A program made the translations under genes and the position numbers. The notes under the pieces were generated by a model. That model saw only the letters and a program-made list of their open reading frames with translations, was not told the DNA's origin and made no database searches. Below are positions 46,031 through 54,516 of a stretch of 64,000 nt of DNA, piece by piece (within the stretch, counting starts at the first letter, position 1; each line of letters begins with the position of its first letter). The stretch comes from CBDAKK01 sp965196605 (GTDB lineage: Bacteria > Spirochaetota > Spirochaetia > WTKD01 > G963693115): positions 145,486-209,485 of the forward strand of contig CBDAKK010000003.1 in the NCBI GenBank assembly GCA_965196605.1, written 5' to 3'.

Positions 46031-46522
46031 ATGGGTATATTTGACTTTTTGAAAAAAAAATCCAAAGAAGTAGTCGTGCTTTCACCCTTTAAGGGCACGG
46101 TAGTTTTGTTGGATAATGTACCGGACGAAGCCTTTGCACAGCGCATGATAGGTGATGGAGTTGCAATACTGCCGAGTTCAGACATTGTGAAAAATGCAAT
46201 TGCTGAATCGCTTGACATATTTAAAACAAATCATGCTATTGCTTACGAGGTTGGAGAATTTGAATTAATAGTCCACATAGGCATAGAAACGGTTTCACTC
46301 AAGGGCGAAGGATTCACGCCGCTTGTAGAGAGTGGACGGAGTTATTCTACAGAGACGGACATAATAAAAGTTGATAGAGCTTTTATAGAAAAAAAAGGCT
46401 TGTCTATGATATCTCCAATTGTAAGCCCTACCATGCACTTAGTCTCATCAATGGAATTGGCTGTGCAAGATGGCCAAGAAGTGGGTTATGGCACGCCCTT
46501 GCTGAAATACACCCTGCAATAG
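46031..46522 (+). CDS. crr: PTS EIIA component, glucose type
   Basis: A 163-residue cytosolic phosphocarrier that passes phosphate from HPr to the EIIB domain of the preceding gene. The family pattern is complete: LSPFKGTVVLLDNVPDEAFA, MIGDGVAILPS, TNHAIAYE with the first active-site region His and ELIVHIGIETVSLKGEGF with the phosphorylated His. It starts 5 bases after the EIICB stop and is followed by a strong terminator, so the two form a complete operon. An intact EIIA suggests the frameshift in EIICB is recent, reversible or an artefact. Confidence 0.92.
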   Translation: MGIFDFLKKKSKEVVVLSPFKGTVVLLDNVPDEAFAQRMIGDGVAILPSSDIVKNAIAESLDIFKTNHAIAYEVGEFELIVHIGIETVSLKGEGFTPLVESGRSYSTETDIIKVDRAFIEKKGLSMISPIVSPTMHLVSSMELAVQDGQEVGYGTPLLKYTLQ

Positions 46523-46532
46523 TTTGCTCGTA

Positions 46533-46568
46533 TGCCACAAGTCATGTACGGCTTGTGGCTTTTTTTTT
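46533..46568 (+). terminator. Rho-independent terminator of the PTS operon
   Basis: GCCACAAG, ten-base loop, CTTGTGGC, then nine T. A perfect eight-pair stem 10 bases after the EIIA stop. Confidence 0.92.
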
Positions 46569-46763
46569 GAAAAAAAAAGCAAGGGGGCAAACAAAGACTT
46601 GTGCCTTGTATATAAAAGTAGTTTGTACACTCATGCTCCAGTGGTTTCATGAAAAGCCCCCAATAAGCAGTGCAACTACTGATACGCCCCACCCTTGAAA
46701 ATGAAACAATATCGTCAGTCTTCTCAAGAGCCGAAGATACACAGTTTACGTATATCTTATGCA

Positions 46764-46790
46764 TTGATATTTGATACCCTATGGTATAAT
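46764..46790 (+). promoter_or_regulatory. Possible promoter of tctC-tctBA
   Basis: TTGATA (46764-46769), 15-base spacer and TATAAT (46785-46790), about 45 bases before tctC. The spacer is short. The rest of 46569-46763 shows nothing recognisable. Confidence 0.45.
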
Positions 46791-46835
46791 TTTTTTATAG
46801 AACAATTCAAATTATTTTAGGTATAGGAGTATTTT

Positions 46836-47822
46836 ATGAAAAAGTATTGTGCGATCTTTTCTACACTATGTATGATTTTTGTGGTTATGGGATGCACTAA
46901 GGATAAGAAGGCAGAATATCCCAACAAACCCATAGAGTTTATTGCGCCTGCGGGTGCTGGAGGGGGATGGGATTTAACTATGCGTACGGTGGATAAGGTT
47001 ATTCATGAGGCAGACCTTGTTTCATTTCCTACTCCCGTGGTAAACAAGCCGGGTGGTGGCGGCGGCGTTGCACTGTCATATTTACAAAAAACACGAAATC
47101 CCGATAGCGTTATTTCAGTATATTCTCCGCCCTTGCTTCTCATTCAATTGAATGGAAGTTCTCAGTACGGCTATCAAGACTTGACACCACTTGCAAGACT
47201 CATATCAGAATATGCGGCATTTGTTGTCCTTAAAGATTCGCCCTATCAAACAATTAATGACTTGTTAGACGAAATTAAGAAAAATATAAAAAATGTAAAA
47301 GTAGGTGGCGTTTCATCTATAGGAAGCATGGATCACTTAAAATTTCTCATGCTTGCCCAAGCCGCAAAAATCCCAAATTTGAAAGAGATTAATTACATTA
47401 GTTTTCAAGATGCGGGGGTTTTATCTCAGCTCCTTGGAGGGCATATCGATGTCTATGCAGGTGATATGAGCGATGTTATTGGACTTTTAGAAAGTGGAGA
47501 TGTGCGCATATTGGGCATTTCATCGCCGAAACGCTTGGAAGAATTTCCCGATGTCCCAACGGTAAAGGAACAAGGAATTGATATGGAATTTGTAAATTGG
47601 CGTGGTCTTTTTGGCCCTAAAAAAATGTCGCCAGAAGTTGTGGAATATTGGAGGGGTATTTTTAAGACTATGGTTGAGACCCCCGAATGGAAGGCGGCAA
47701 GTAAGGCGAACGGGTGGCAAATGACCTACCTAGACGCTGAGGAATTTTCAGAATATCTCGATGCGGTGAATGAAGAATACAAAACAGTGTTGCGAAGTAT
47801 TGATTTGCTTGCCACGGAATAG
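46836..47822 (+). CDS. tctC: Tripartite tricarboxylate transporter (TTT) solute-binding lipoprotein, TctC/Bug family
   Basis: A 328-residue extracytoplasmic binding protein anchored as a lipoprotein (signal ends VVMGC). The TctC/Bug pattern is clear: YPNKPIEFIAPAGAGGGWDLTMR, VVNKPGGGGGVALSYL, LTPLARLISEY, GVSSIGSMDHL and VPTVKEQGIDMEFVNWRGLFGP. It would bind a carboxylated solute and deliver it to the membrane part in the next gene. GGAG lies 7 bases ahead of the ATG. The gene is followed 6 bases later by a fused tctB-tctA gene, so this is a complete two-gene TTT system. Substrate is unknown; citrate-like acids are typical. Confidence 0.9.
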   Translation: MKKYCAIFSTLCMIFVVMGCTKDKKAEYPNKPIEFIAPAGAGGGWDLTMRTVDKVIHEADLVSFPTPVVNKPGGGGGVALSYLQKTRNPDSVISVYSPPLLLIQLNGSSQYGYQDLTPLARLISEYAAFVVLKDSPYQTINDLLDEIKKNIKNVKVGGVSSIGSMDHLKFLMLAQAAKIPNLKEINYISFQDAGVLSQLLGGHIDVYAGDMSDVIGLLESGDVRILGISSPKRLEEFPDVPTVKEQGIDMEFVNWRGLFGPKKMSPEVVEYWRGIFKTMVETPEWKAASKANGWQMTYLDAEEFSEYLDAVNEEYKTVLRSIDLLATE

Positions 47823-47828
47823 AAAATT

Positions 47829-49802
47829 ATGAAGCGGGTGAAACAAGACTTATTTGCCAGTATACTTTTTTTAATCATAACTGTCTTTTACACAATTTTC
47901 ACCTTGCGTATTCGTAGTGCCCCAATAGGAAACCCCAACGCTCCCAAAATATTTCCGTATATTCTTGTGATATTGGCACTTGTTTTCTCACTTTACTTGT
48001 TTGGAAAAAGTATATTTCGTATGAGAGCGCGTACTACGCAAGCAGACACACAGGTGTCTTTACATAATAAGAAATTACTTATGCTTGCGGGTATTTCAAG
48101 TCTCATTGGCATTGGATACACAATGTTGTTTGAGTTTTTGGGCTATCCGCTTTCTACAACACTTTTTCTGTTGGCGTATATGTTTTTTATTAATGGAAAA
48201 AATCATTGGCGTATAAATATTGTCGTACCTATTGCTTTTAGCATTTGTTCACATTTTGTGTTTGCACAATTACTTTCTGTGCCATTGCCATTACTCCCCC
48301 AGTGGCAGGAGCTATGTATGGGTGTCCTTGAAAATTTACTCACCGGTTTTTCCGTTGCGCTCCTTCCAGCAAACATTATGTATGTAACATTGGGAGGAGT
48401 GCTCGGTACCATCATAGGCATGATGCCCGGACTAGGTCCTGCTACGGGGGTTGCCCTATTGCTTCCGCTTTCTTATTTTATGGGGCCAACCGCAGCACTT
48501 ATTACCATGACAGGGGTGTACTACGGTGCCATGTATGGGGGCTCGCGCGCTTCTATTTTGCTTAATACGCCGGGTGATGGCGCTGCTGTCGCTGCTACCT
48601 TTGATGGATACCCATTAACTCAGAAGGGACGCGCTGAAGCAGCGCTGGCAATGTCTGCCATAGCATCTTTTATTGGTGGATTAATAGCTACCATACTCTT
48701 TACTATTTTTGCTTTGCCAATGATAAAACTTGCCATTAAGTTTGATCCCGCCGAGTATTTTATGTTGACTGTTTTTGCACTTGTCGCTACTGCGTCTCTT
48801 ACAAAAGGAAATGTTCTCAAAGGATTTCTGTCTATTATTATTGGACTTATGATAGCAACCATAGGCATTGATGCTCAATCAGGAATGCAACGCTTCACCT
48901 TTGGTATATTGGAACTTTCTACCGGTATAGATTTTCTTATTGTGATTATAGGAATCTTTGCTTTGGGAGAGGTGTATCAAGCAAGCATGCGAGTTATACA
49001 AAAAACACATAAGGTTCAAAAAAAGTTTGGGAAAATTTGGGTTACAAAAAGAGATTGGAAAGAGTCTTGGAAGCCTATTTTGCGTAGTACGCCACTCGGT
49101 TTTTTTATTGGAGCATTGCCGGGAGCAGGTGGAACCATGGCCTCGCTGATGGCATATAACAATGAAAAACAATTTTCAAAACGCCCAGAAGAATTTGGGA
49201 AAGGCGCCATGGCAGGGCTTGCCGCGCCCGAAGCGGCAAACAACGCAGCGTCTGTTGGTGCACTTATCCCCATGCTTACCTTGGGTATTCCCGGCTCTGC
49301 TACCACCGCAATAATGCTTGGAGTTTTGGTATTGTTGGGACTACAACCTGGCCCCTTGCTTTTTGAAAAAGAACCACACCTTGTATGGGGACTTATTGCA
49401 AGTATGTATATTGGCAATAGTATTCTTGCTGTTGTAAACATACCCTTAGCTAAAATTCTCGTGCGTGTGTTAGCAGTCCCAGGAAAAATATTGTACCCCA
49501 TGGTCCTAGGACTTGCCTTTGTCGGCGTATTTGCCATTAGTAGCAGTGTCTTTGACTTTTATATATTGATACTCTTTGGATTCTTGGGCATTGTCTTTGT
49601 AATTCTCAATATACCAACGGCTCCTATGATATTAGGTGCCATTATAGGAAACATGATGGAACAGTCCTTTCGTCAAGCCCTCGTATTGTCGGACGGAAGT
49701 ATGAAAATATTTGTTGCGTCACCAATTACGAAATTGTTACTCGTTGCGATACTTCTATTTTTATGCATGCCCTTACTACAAGGCTTAAAAAAATCAAAAT
49801 GA
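47829..49802 (+). CDS. Fused TctB-TctA membrane component of a TTT transporter
   Basis: A 657-residue inner-membrane protein. Residues 1 to about 160 hold four hydrophobic segments of the small TctB (DUF1468) subunit, starting with the typical RSAPIGNPNAPKIFPYI region. Residues about 165-657 are a complete TctA with GGVLGTIIGMMPGLGPATGVALLLPLSY, the hallmark GTPG-like segment TGVYYGAMYGGSRASILLNTPGDGAA and the second copy GALPGAGGTMASLMAYNNEKQ and LGIPGSATTAIMLG. In most TTT systems TctB and TctA are separate genes; here no stop or frameshift separates them. It is translated with tctC (6-base gap) and energised by the ion gradient. Confidence 0.9.
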   Translation: MKRVKQDLFASILFLIITVFYTIFTLRIRSAPIGNPNAPKIFPYILVILALVFSLYLFGKSIFRMRARTTQADTQVSLHNKKLLMLAGISSLIGIGYTMLFEFLGYPLSTTLFLLAYMFFINGKNHWRINIVVPIAFSICSHFVFAQLLSVPLPLLPQWQELCMGVLENLLTGFSVALLPANIMYVTLGGVLGTIIGMMPGLGPATGVALLLPLSYFMGPTAALITMTGVYYGAMYGGSRASILLNTPGDGAAVAATFDGYPLTQKGRAEAALAMSAIASFIGGLIATILFTIFALPMIKLAIKFDPAEYFMLTVFALVATASLTKGNVLKGFLSIIIGLMIATIGIDAQSGMQRFTFGILELSTGIDFLIVIIGIFALGEVYQASMRVIQKTHKVQKKFGKIWVTKRDWKESWKPILRSTPLGFFIGALPGAGGTMASLMAYNNEKQFSKRPEEFGKGAMAGLAAPEAANNAASVGALIPMLTLGIPGSATTAIMLGVLVLLGLQPGPLLFEKEPHLVWGLIASMYIGNSILAVVNIPLAKILVRVLAVPGKILYPMVLGLAFVGVFAISSSVFDFYILILFGFLGIVFVILNIPTAPMILGAIIGNMMEQSFRQALVLSDGSMKIFVASPITKLLLVAILLFLCMPLLQGLKKSK

Positions 49803-49985
49803 TTGACGAAGACCGCTCGCACGCTGTTTCATGGTGCTACAAGCTTAAGCCCATGCCTCATACGTCTGCGTAACACGCTAAGGTTCATATACCCGAGTTT
49901 TGCTATTGTGCGGTGCGAGCATTGTCACAGCAACAATGACGTGGCGTATTACAAACACAATGCCCACCCTACTAAAGTTGGCACG

Positions 49986-51068
49986 CTAACACGCAGCAGC
50001 ACAAAATGCCGTAGGTACTTGCACACCACAAGCGGCACAAAACAGGGTGAGCTTGTCTAACAATGCAGGGTCTAACCACAGCCTTGCCGTGCGCATGTCT
50101 TGCACCTTGCGCGCCTTGCTTAACACAAACAGCTTTTGTAAGTCCGCTATAAGCGTGGACAAATACGCAACAAGAGCGTCCACACTCTGCGCATGCTGCA
50201 AGACAGGCAGCGCCAAACCCACAGCCTCAGCCCCTAAGGCAAGGCTTACCGCAATGTCATGCGCACTGCGTATGCCGCCTGAAGCTATGACGTTTTGCGT
50301 GCCATAAAGCGCAAGCAGCAACAGCGCCGAAGGGTTGCCCCACCGCGAAAAAGTCTCTCTCGATGTACGCGTAGCTGCGTGCTCTTTTTCGCGCAGCAGC
50401 TCCACAAGCGCCCAGTTGGTGCCACCACTGCCCGCAATGTCTACGTAGCGCGCCCCTATGCCCAAAAGTGCCTGTGCCTCCTGCGGGTGTATGCCACAGC
50501 CCGTCTCTTTTACAATAATTGGCACCGCGCTATAAGCAATGTATGCTCGCAATGCTTCAAAAATGCCAGCAAAAGAACGCTCACCCTGCGCTTGGCACAG
50601 CTCTTGCGCGGGGTTTAAGTGCACGGCAAGCGCATCAGCCTGCAAGGCGGACACAAGATCAGCTAATGCATTAAAGGGCGTAGTACGCAGCTGCGCAGCC
50701 CCAATGTTGGCAATAAGCGGCACGGAAGGAGCAATGCGCTTGAGTTGGAACTCTGTAAGCATTTCTTCGTGCTCCAAAAGCACGCGTATGGAACCAAGCC
50801 CCACGGGAATAGAAAGACGCTCCGCAGCCTCTGCAAAACGCTTGTTGTAATCATAGGCATTGCTACTTCCACCCGTCATGCACGATATGAACAAGGGCGC
50901 GGATATTCGATGCCCCAAAAACGACATGGAAGTATCTACGTCACATACATCTATTTCAGGCAAGGCATGATGCACAAGATGGACAGCATCCAATTCAGTA
51001 GCGCCGCACTCCACATCCTCGTTCAAACAAATATCGAGATGCGCTTGTTTACGCTGTGAAATGCTCAT
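49986..51068 (-). CDS. fni: Type 2 isopentenyl-diphosphate isomerase (FMN-dependent)
   Basis: Interconverts isopentenyl and dimethylallyl diphosphate. The 360 residues show the type 2 pattern: RKQAHLDICLNEDVE near the start (RKxxHxxxxL), FISCMTGGSSNA, VGLGSIRVLLE, HLNPAQELCQ, IVKETGCG and DIAGSGGTNWALVE with the FMN and Mg sites, then ASGGIRSAHD for flavin phosphate. The length is normal. The gene begins 12 bases after the HMG-CoA synthase stop, so both belong to a mevalonate-pathway operon. The C-terminal 40 residues are Ala- and Cys-rich and not conserved. No strong ribosome site. Confidence 0.92.
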   Translation of the reverse strand: MSISQRKQAHLDICLNEDVECGATELDAVHLVHHALPEIDVCDVDTSMSFLGHRISAPLFISCMTGGSSNAYDYNKRFAEAAERLSIPVGLGSIRVLLEHEEMLTEFQLKRIAPSVPLIANIGAAQLRTTPFNALADLVSALQADALAVHLNPAQELCQAQGERSFAGIFEALRAYIAYSAVPIIVKETGCGIHPQEAQALLGIGARYVDIAGSGGTNWALVELLREKEHAATRTSRETFSRWGNPSALLLLALYGTQNVIASGGIRSAHDIAVSLALGAEAVGLALPVLQHAQSVDALVAYLSTLIADLQKLFVLSKARKVQDMRTARLWLDPALLDKLTLFCAACGVQVPTAFCAAAC

Positions 51069-51080
51069 TGAAGTAATGCG

Positions 51081-52415
51081 CTATTGAATAACATCGTATA
51101 CGCGGTATTCGTCTTCGCGCAAGCCACGCAGGTACACGGAAGGCTTAAGCTCTTGTGGCATGGACTGTGTTTCTGCGTTGATACTCTCGGCCTCACCCAT
51201 GACTTGTGTTAGAGTGTTTGCATTATATTTTTCTTGCCCCTGCGGCGCTTCAGAGTTCAAATTTTCCCCGTTGCCATTTGAAACCCAATGTTCATAAGCA
51301 TCTGCACCATGATTTTGTGCATACCCTATGCGTTTCCACAAGTTCCATGTTTCTACAAGCTTGCTAGCACGCGCTGTGGTATTACCGCGCAACACAATAC
51401 TCGTGTTTCCCGACCCGTAAGAAACCATGAGCATACTTTTGTTGTTTATATCCTTGCCCTCACTCAGGTGTTTTTCTAACAAGCCCCCAAGCGCAAAAAA
51501 GGTTGACGCCGTGTAGGTATTACCTATATGTGAAATTATTTCGCTCGTTTCCTTAATATGCTTCCTCTGTATGAATCCTTCATATTCCTCTTGTGTATAG
51601 CCCAGTTTTTTTCTCAATATAAAGCGCAATGCGGTAAGCGGCATGGAGCAAAAGGGAATATGAAACACAATGTAGTCACTTTCTTCCAAAAGCGCTTTAA
51701 GCGACATTTTGTACTGCCGAGCTAAATCTTCTAAAGCTGAATACACAGCAGTGTTGTAACAACTCATGGAAAACTGACCCTTGACGCGCGCCTCACTACG
51801 GTGCGGCGGTCTAAAAAAGTCATCCACATCCGATGAAAAAAAACCACTATTTTCAATGTCTAGTTCAATGAGCTGTGGATTCTTTGATATATGAAGCGCA
51901 ACAGCCCCGCTCCCTTGCGTTATTTCCGCGGTAGTATTCTTAGAATAGCGCGCTATATCAGACGTAGTAATAATTGCAGACGTATCGTCTTTTAAGGAGC
52001 GTATCATCGCCATCGCCTGCAATATACTAATAGCGCCCGCCGCACACGCGTGTTGCGTTTGATAACTTATTAAATTTTGTGGAATTTGCAAGCCCGACTT
52101 CTCCAATATTCCGATTATAAAAGACGCTAAAGGCTTTGAAGCATCAACCGAAGTTTCGGTTGCCGAAATAAGAAACTTGAGCGTATCGAAGGAAATGCTC
52201 TTTGCCATATTGAGCACCGACTCGGCAGCAAGTGTAACGGAATCTTGCCACTTTTTTGTAAAACGAATGAAGCGTTGACCGGTGGTTTTAACCGCATTTT
52301 GAAGGCGCTCTGCCAACTCAGAATTTTCACATGCACGCTTCTTTACAATGTCCATGACACTCATGCACAAAGGAGGCACGTAAAAGCCCATAGTGTTAAT
52401 ACCAATTGTAGACAT
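51081..52415 (-). CDS. mvaS: Hydroxymethylglutaryl-CoA synthase
   Basis: Condenses acetyl-CoA with acetoacetyl-CoA, an early step of the mevalonate pathway. Thiolase-fold landmarks are the general-base Glu in SATETSVDASKP, the nucleophilic Cys in QHACAAGAIS near residue 127, the His in VFHIPFCSMPLTALR and GNTYTASTFFALGGLLE. The 444 residues exceed the bacterial norm (about 390-410) because of a hydrophilic C-terminal tail. A TATAAT box stands exactly 6 bases before the ATG and no ribosome site exists, suggesting a leaderless transcript. It is followed by fni; other mevalonate genes are outside the window. Confidence 0.88.
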   Translation of the reverse strand: MSTIGINTMGFYVPPLCMSVMDIVKKRACENSELAERLQNAVKTTGQRFIRFTKKWQDSVTLAAESVLNMAKSISFDTLKFLISATETSVDASKPLASFIIGILEKSGLQIPQNLISYQTQHACAAGAISILQAMAMIRSLKDDTSAIITTSDIARYSKNTTAEITQGSGAVALHISKNPQLIELDIENSGFFSSDVDDFFRPPHRSEARVKGQFSMSCYNTAVYSALEDLARQYKMSLKALLEESDYIVFHIPFCSMPLTALRFILRKKLGYTQEEYEGFIQRKHIKETSEIISHIGNTYTASTFFALGGLLEKHLSEGKDINNKSMLMVSYGSGNTSIVLRGNTTARASKLVETWNLWKRIGYAQNHGADAYEHWVSNGNGENLNSEAPQGQEKYNANTLTQVMGEAESINAETQSMPQELKPSVYLRGLREDEYRVYDVIQ

Positions 52416-52479
52416 GCATCTATTATATACCAGCCTTAGCTTTTACTACACCTACATTACATAGCGTACCAATAGTATT

Positions 52480-53610
52480 TGTTGTGGGGGGGATGCCCCC
52501 ACGCCCCCCTTGGGGTAAGACGCGGTGCCGCGCTACGCGCGAGCGTCTGTTTTTGTAGCTCACGCCAATCTTGTATGAACTTTTTTGCGGCTAAGACGCC
52601 AGTTGTTATATACTCATGCCTATAGTAGCAGTACTTTCTTTCTTTTCTTTTTGTGCGACGTAAAAAGAAAAGAAAGAAGAGTACCAAAGAAAGAAAAGAA
52701 AAAGCCGCTGTGGGGGCATGCCCCCACACCCCCGCGTATTAAGCAAACGCTTCTTGTGCCGTCCATGGCACATGCGTAGCACGAAAAAAAGAGAAAAAAA
52801 GAACCAAAAAAAGAGTCGGGAGCCGTTAGGCGAACGGCTAGAAACAATTGAAATAAGTGTCGCAACGTGACACAAAGATGGAGCTTATAGCAAAAAACAT
52901 CCTGTGTGCTAAAGCAGTAATGACATAGATACTGTGCGCAAGTATGAAGATTGTATGGAAGTAAGTTTGTGTGAGTGCGCTTTGTGGGGGGGATGCCCCC
53001 ACGCCCCCCTTGGGTAAGACGCGCTACTGCGCTCCGCGCGTGAAGCTGCGCGCCGTCCGTAGCACGGCTTTAGGTGCAAAGCACGGGTTGCTTTAGCTTG
53101 ATTGCTCACGCTTTTTGTTGCCATGGCGCAGGGCGTAATACGATGGTGACTCGGGCGGCTGTACTTTCTTTTTTCTTTTTTTGCGACGAAAAAAGAAAAA
53201 CTCGCTAGTCTTATGAGATATGATACGAGTAACGCGCTAACGCACGACTATATTTGCCTATAGGCGCAAGTACCTTGAGGTGCTACGCACAGGTGGTTCA
53301 AGTTTGCTTAAGGTGTGGGGCTACGCCATAGGGACTAAGGAACTGAGTATAGGAAGCTACGCGGGTGGGGCTAACGCCATAGGCAGAAAGACACAAGCGC
53401 AAGTATTAAAAAGTACCAAAAAGTCATGAGCGTAGCGAGGGGATGCCAACTATTGCATAAGCACCGCTGTGCGGTGCAAACATGGAGCTTGCATCAAAAG
53501 AAAAGAAAGAAGAGTACCAAAGTCATAAGCGAAGCTAGGCGCACTATGATGATGTTTCGGACGGCTGTATTTTTTCTTTTCTTTTAGCATCCATGGCGCA
53601 CAATGGAGGG
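52480..53610. repeat. Repeat cluster 3 (inverted relative to clusters 1 and 2)
   Basis: More than 1.1 kb without a gene. It contains two copies of a G-rich dyad module (52483-52525 and 52984-53023), a perfect dyad GTGGGGGCATGCCCCCAC near 52709-52726, C/T-rich inverted repeats near 52630-52680 and 53165-53206, and the inverse of modules in cluster 2 (for example 53321-53405 against 39451-39535). Several open frames cross it but are low-complexity and have no ribosome sites. Confidence 0.8.
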
Positions 53611-53693
53611 TGAAGCTAGCGCCTTAGCAACTTCTTTATATGCTATTGTCTAAAATGCTTTATGCCTACGTATAATTCACCGAACATGCTAAT

Positions 53694-54362
53694 ATGCATG
53701 TAAAAACTACCTTCTTCCTTCTTGCACACTTCATGGTGTTTTTTTGTTTTGTTGCGACACAAGGTCATGCACAAGCGAGCAACTGGCGAGCCATGGGGTT
53801 TAAGTACCTCAACGCAGGGCAACCAAAAAAAGCAATTTCGTTTTTTCGCCTTGCAGTAAGCGCTGACCCAAGTCAAGGGCGCTACCGTGAAGAACTTGCA
53901 TATGCACTTCAAGAAAGCGGCATGTATGACGAAGCACTCAACGAGTACACTGCTGCGATAGGGCTTTTAGGTGCATCAATTGAAAACATCAAATACAATA
54001 TAGCGCTTATTTACGCAGCAAAAAAAGATTATACCAAGGCAGACCAATACATTTCAGAGGTTATTTCCATGGCACCTGAAGTGAGCAGCGCCTACCTCAA
54101 TAGGGCAAATTTTCGAGTACAACGAAAAAACTATGTCGGCGCAGAGGCGGACTATAAAAAGTACCTAGCAATGGAACAAGAAACGCAGCAGCGTGAAAAC
54201 ATACAACGCATGCTAGAAATACTTGCAGGGCTGAGTAAATTTCCTGCAAACGACTTAGAAAAAGAAGCCTATAACCGAAAGAAACAACTCGAAGACGACC
54301 TCAACCAACAACGCAAAAAAATTGATGACTCACTCAACAACAAGTTTTTAGGTACGCCATAA
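53694..54362 (+). CDS. Secreted tetratricopeptide-repeat protein
   Basis: A 222-residue protein with an N-terminal signal peptide (FFLLAHFMVFFCFVATQGHAQA, cleavage after AQA near residue 28). Residues about 30-165 form four TPR units (WRAMGFKYLNAGQPKKAISFF, ELAYALQESGMYDEALNEY, NIALIYAAKKDYTKADQYI, NRANFRVQRKNYVGAEADY), a scaffold for protein contacts, probably in the periplasm. The C-terminus is charged and helical (KKQLEDDLNQQRKKIDDSL). TTGTCT (53646) and TATAAT (53671) form a possible promoter with a 19-base spacer. No good ribosome site. Partner unknown. Confidence 0.8.
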   Translation: MHVKTTFFLLAHFMVFFCFVATQGHAQASNWRAMGFKYLNAGQPKKAISFFRLAVSADPSQGRYREELAYALQESGMYDEALNEYTAAIGLLGASIENIKYNIALIYAAKKDYTKADQYISEVISMAPEVSSAYLNRANFRVQRKNYVGAEADYKKYLAMEQETQQRENIQRMLEILAGLSKFPANDLEKEAYNRKKQLEDDLNQQRKKIDDSLNNKFLGTP

Positions 54363-54516
54363 AGCTGAAATTTTTACTATAGCCTTTTATATATAGCTTT
54401 TTCATTGGGGTTTATATACAACTTGACACAATGAATTATGTGAATAAAAGTAATTCTGCATTGACGGTACGGCAGGTAGCGTGAAGAAGGGCTCTCAGCG
54501 CTGTTATAATATGCTT

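Noticed and set aside
49803..50060. 85-codon plus-strand frame after tctBA
   Set aside because: No ribosome site; its second part is antisense to fni.
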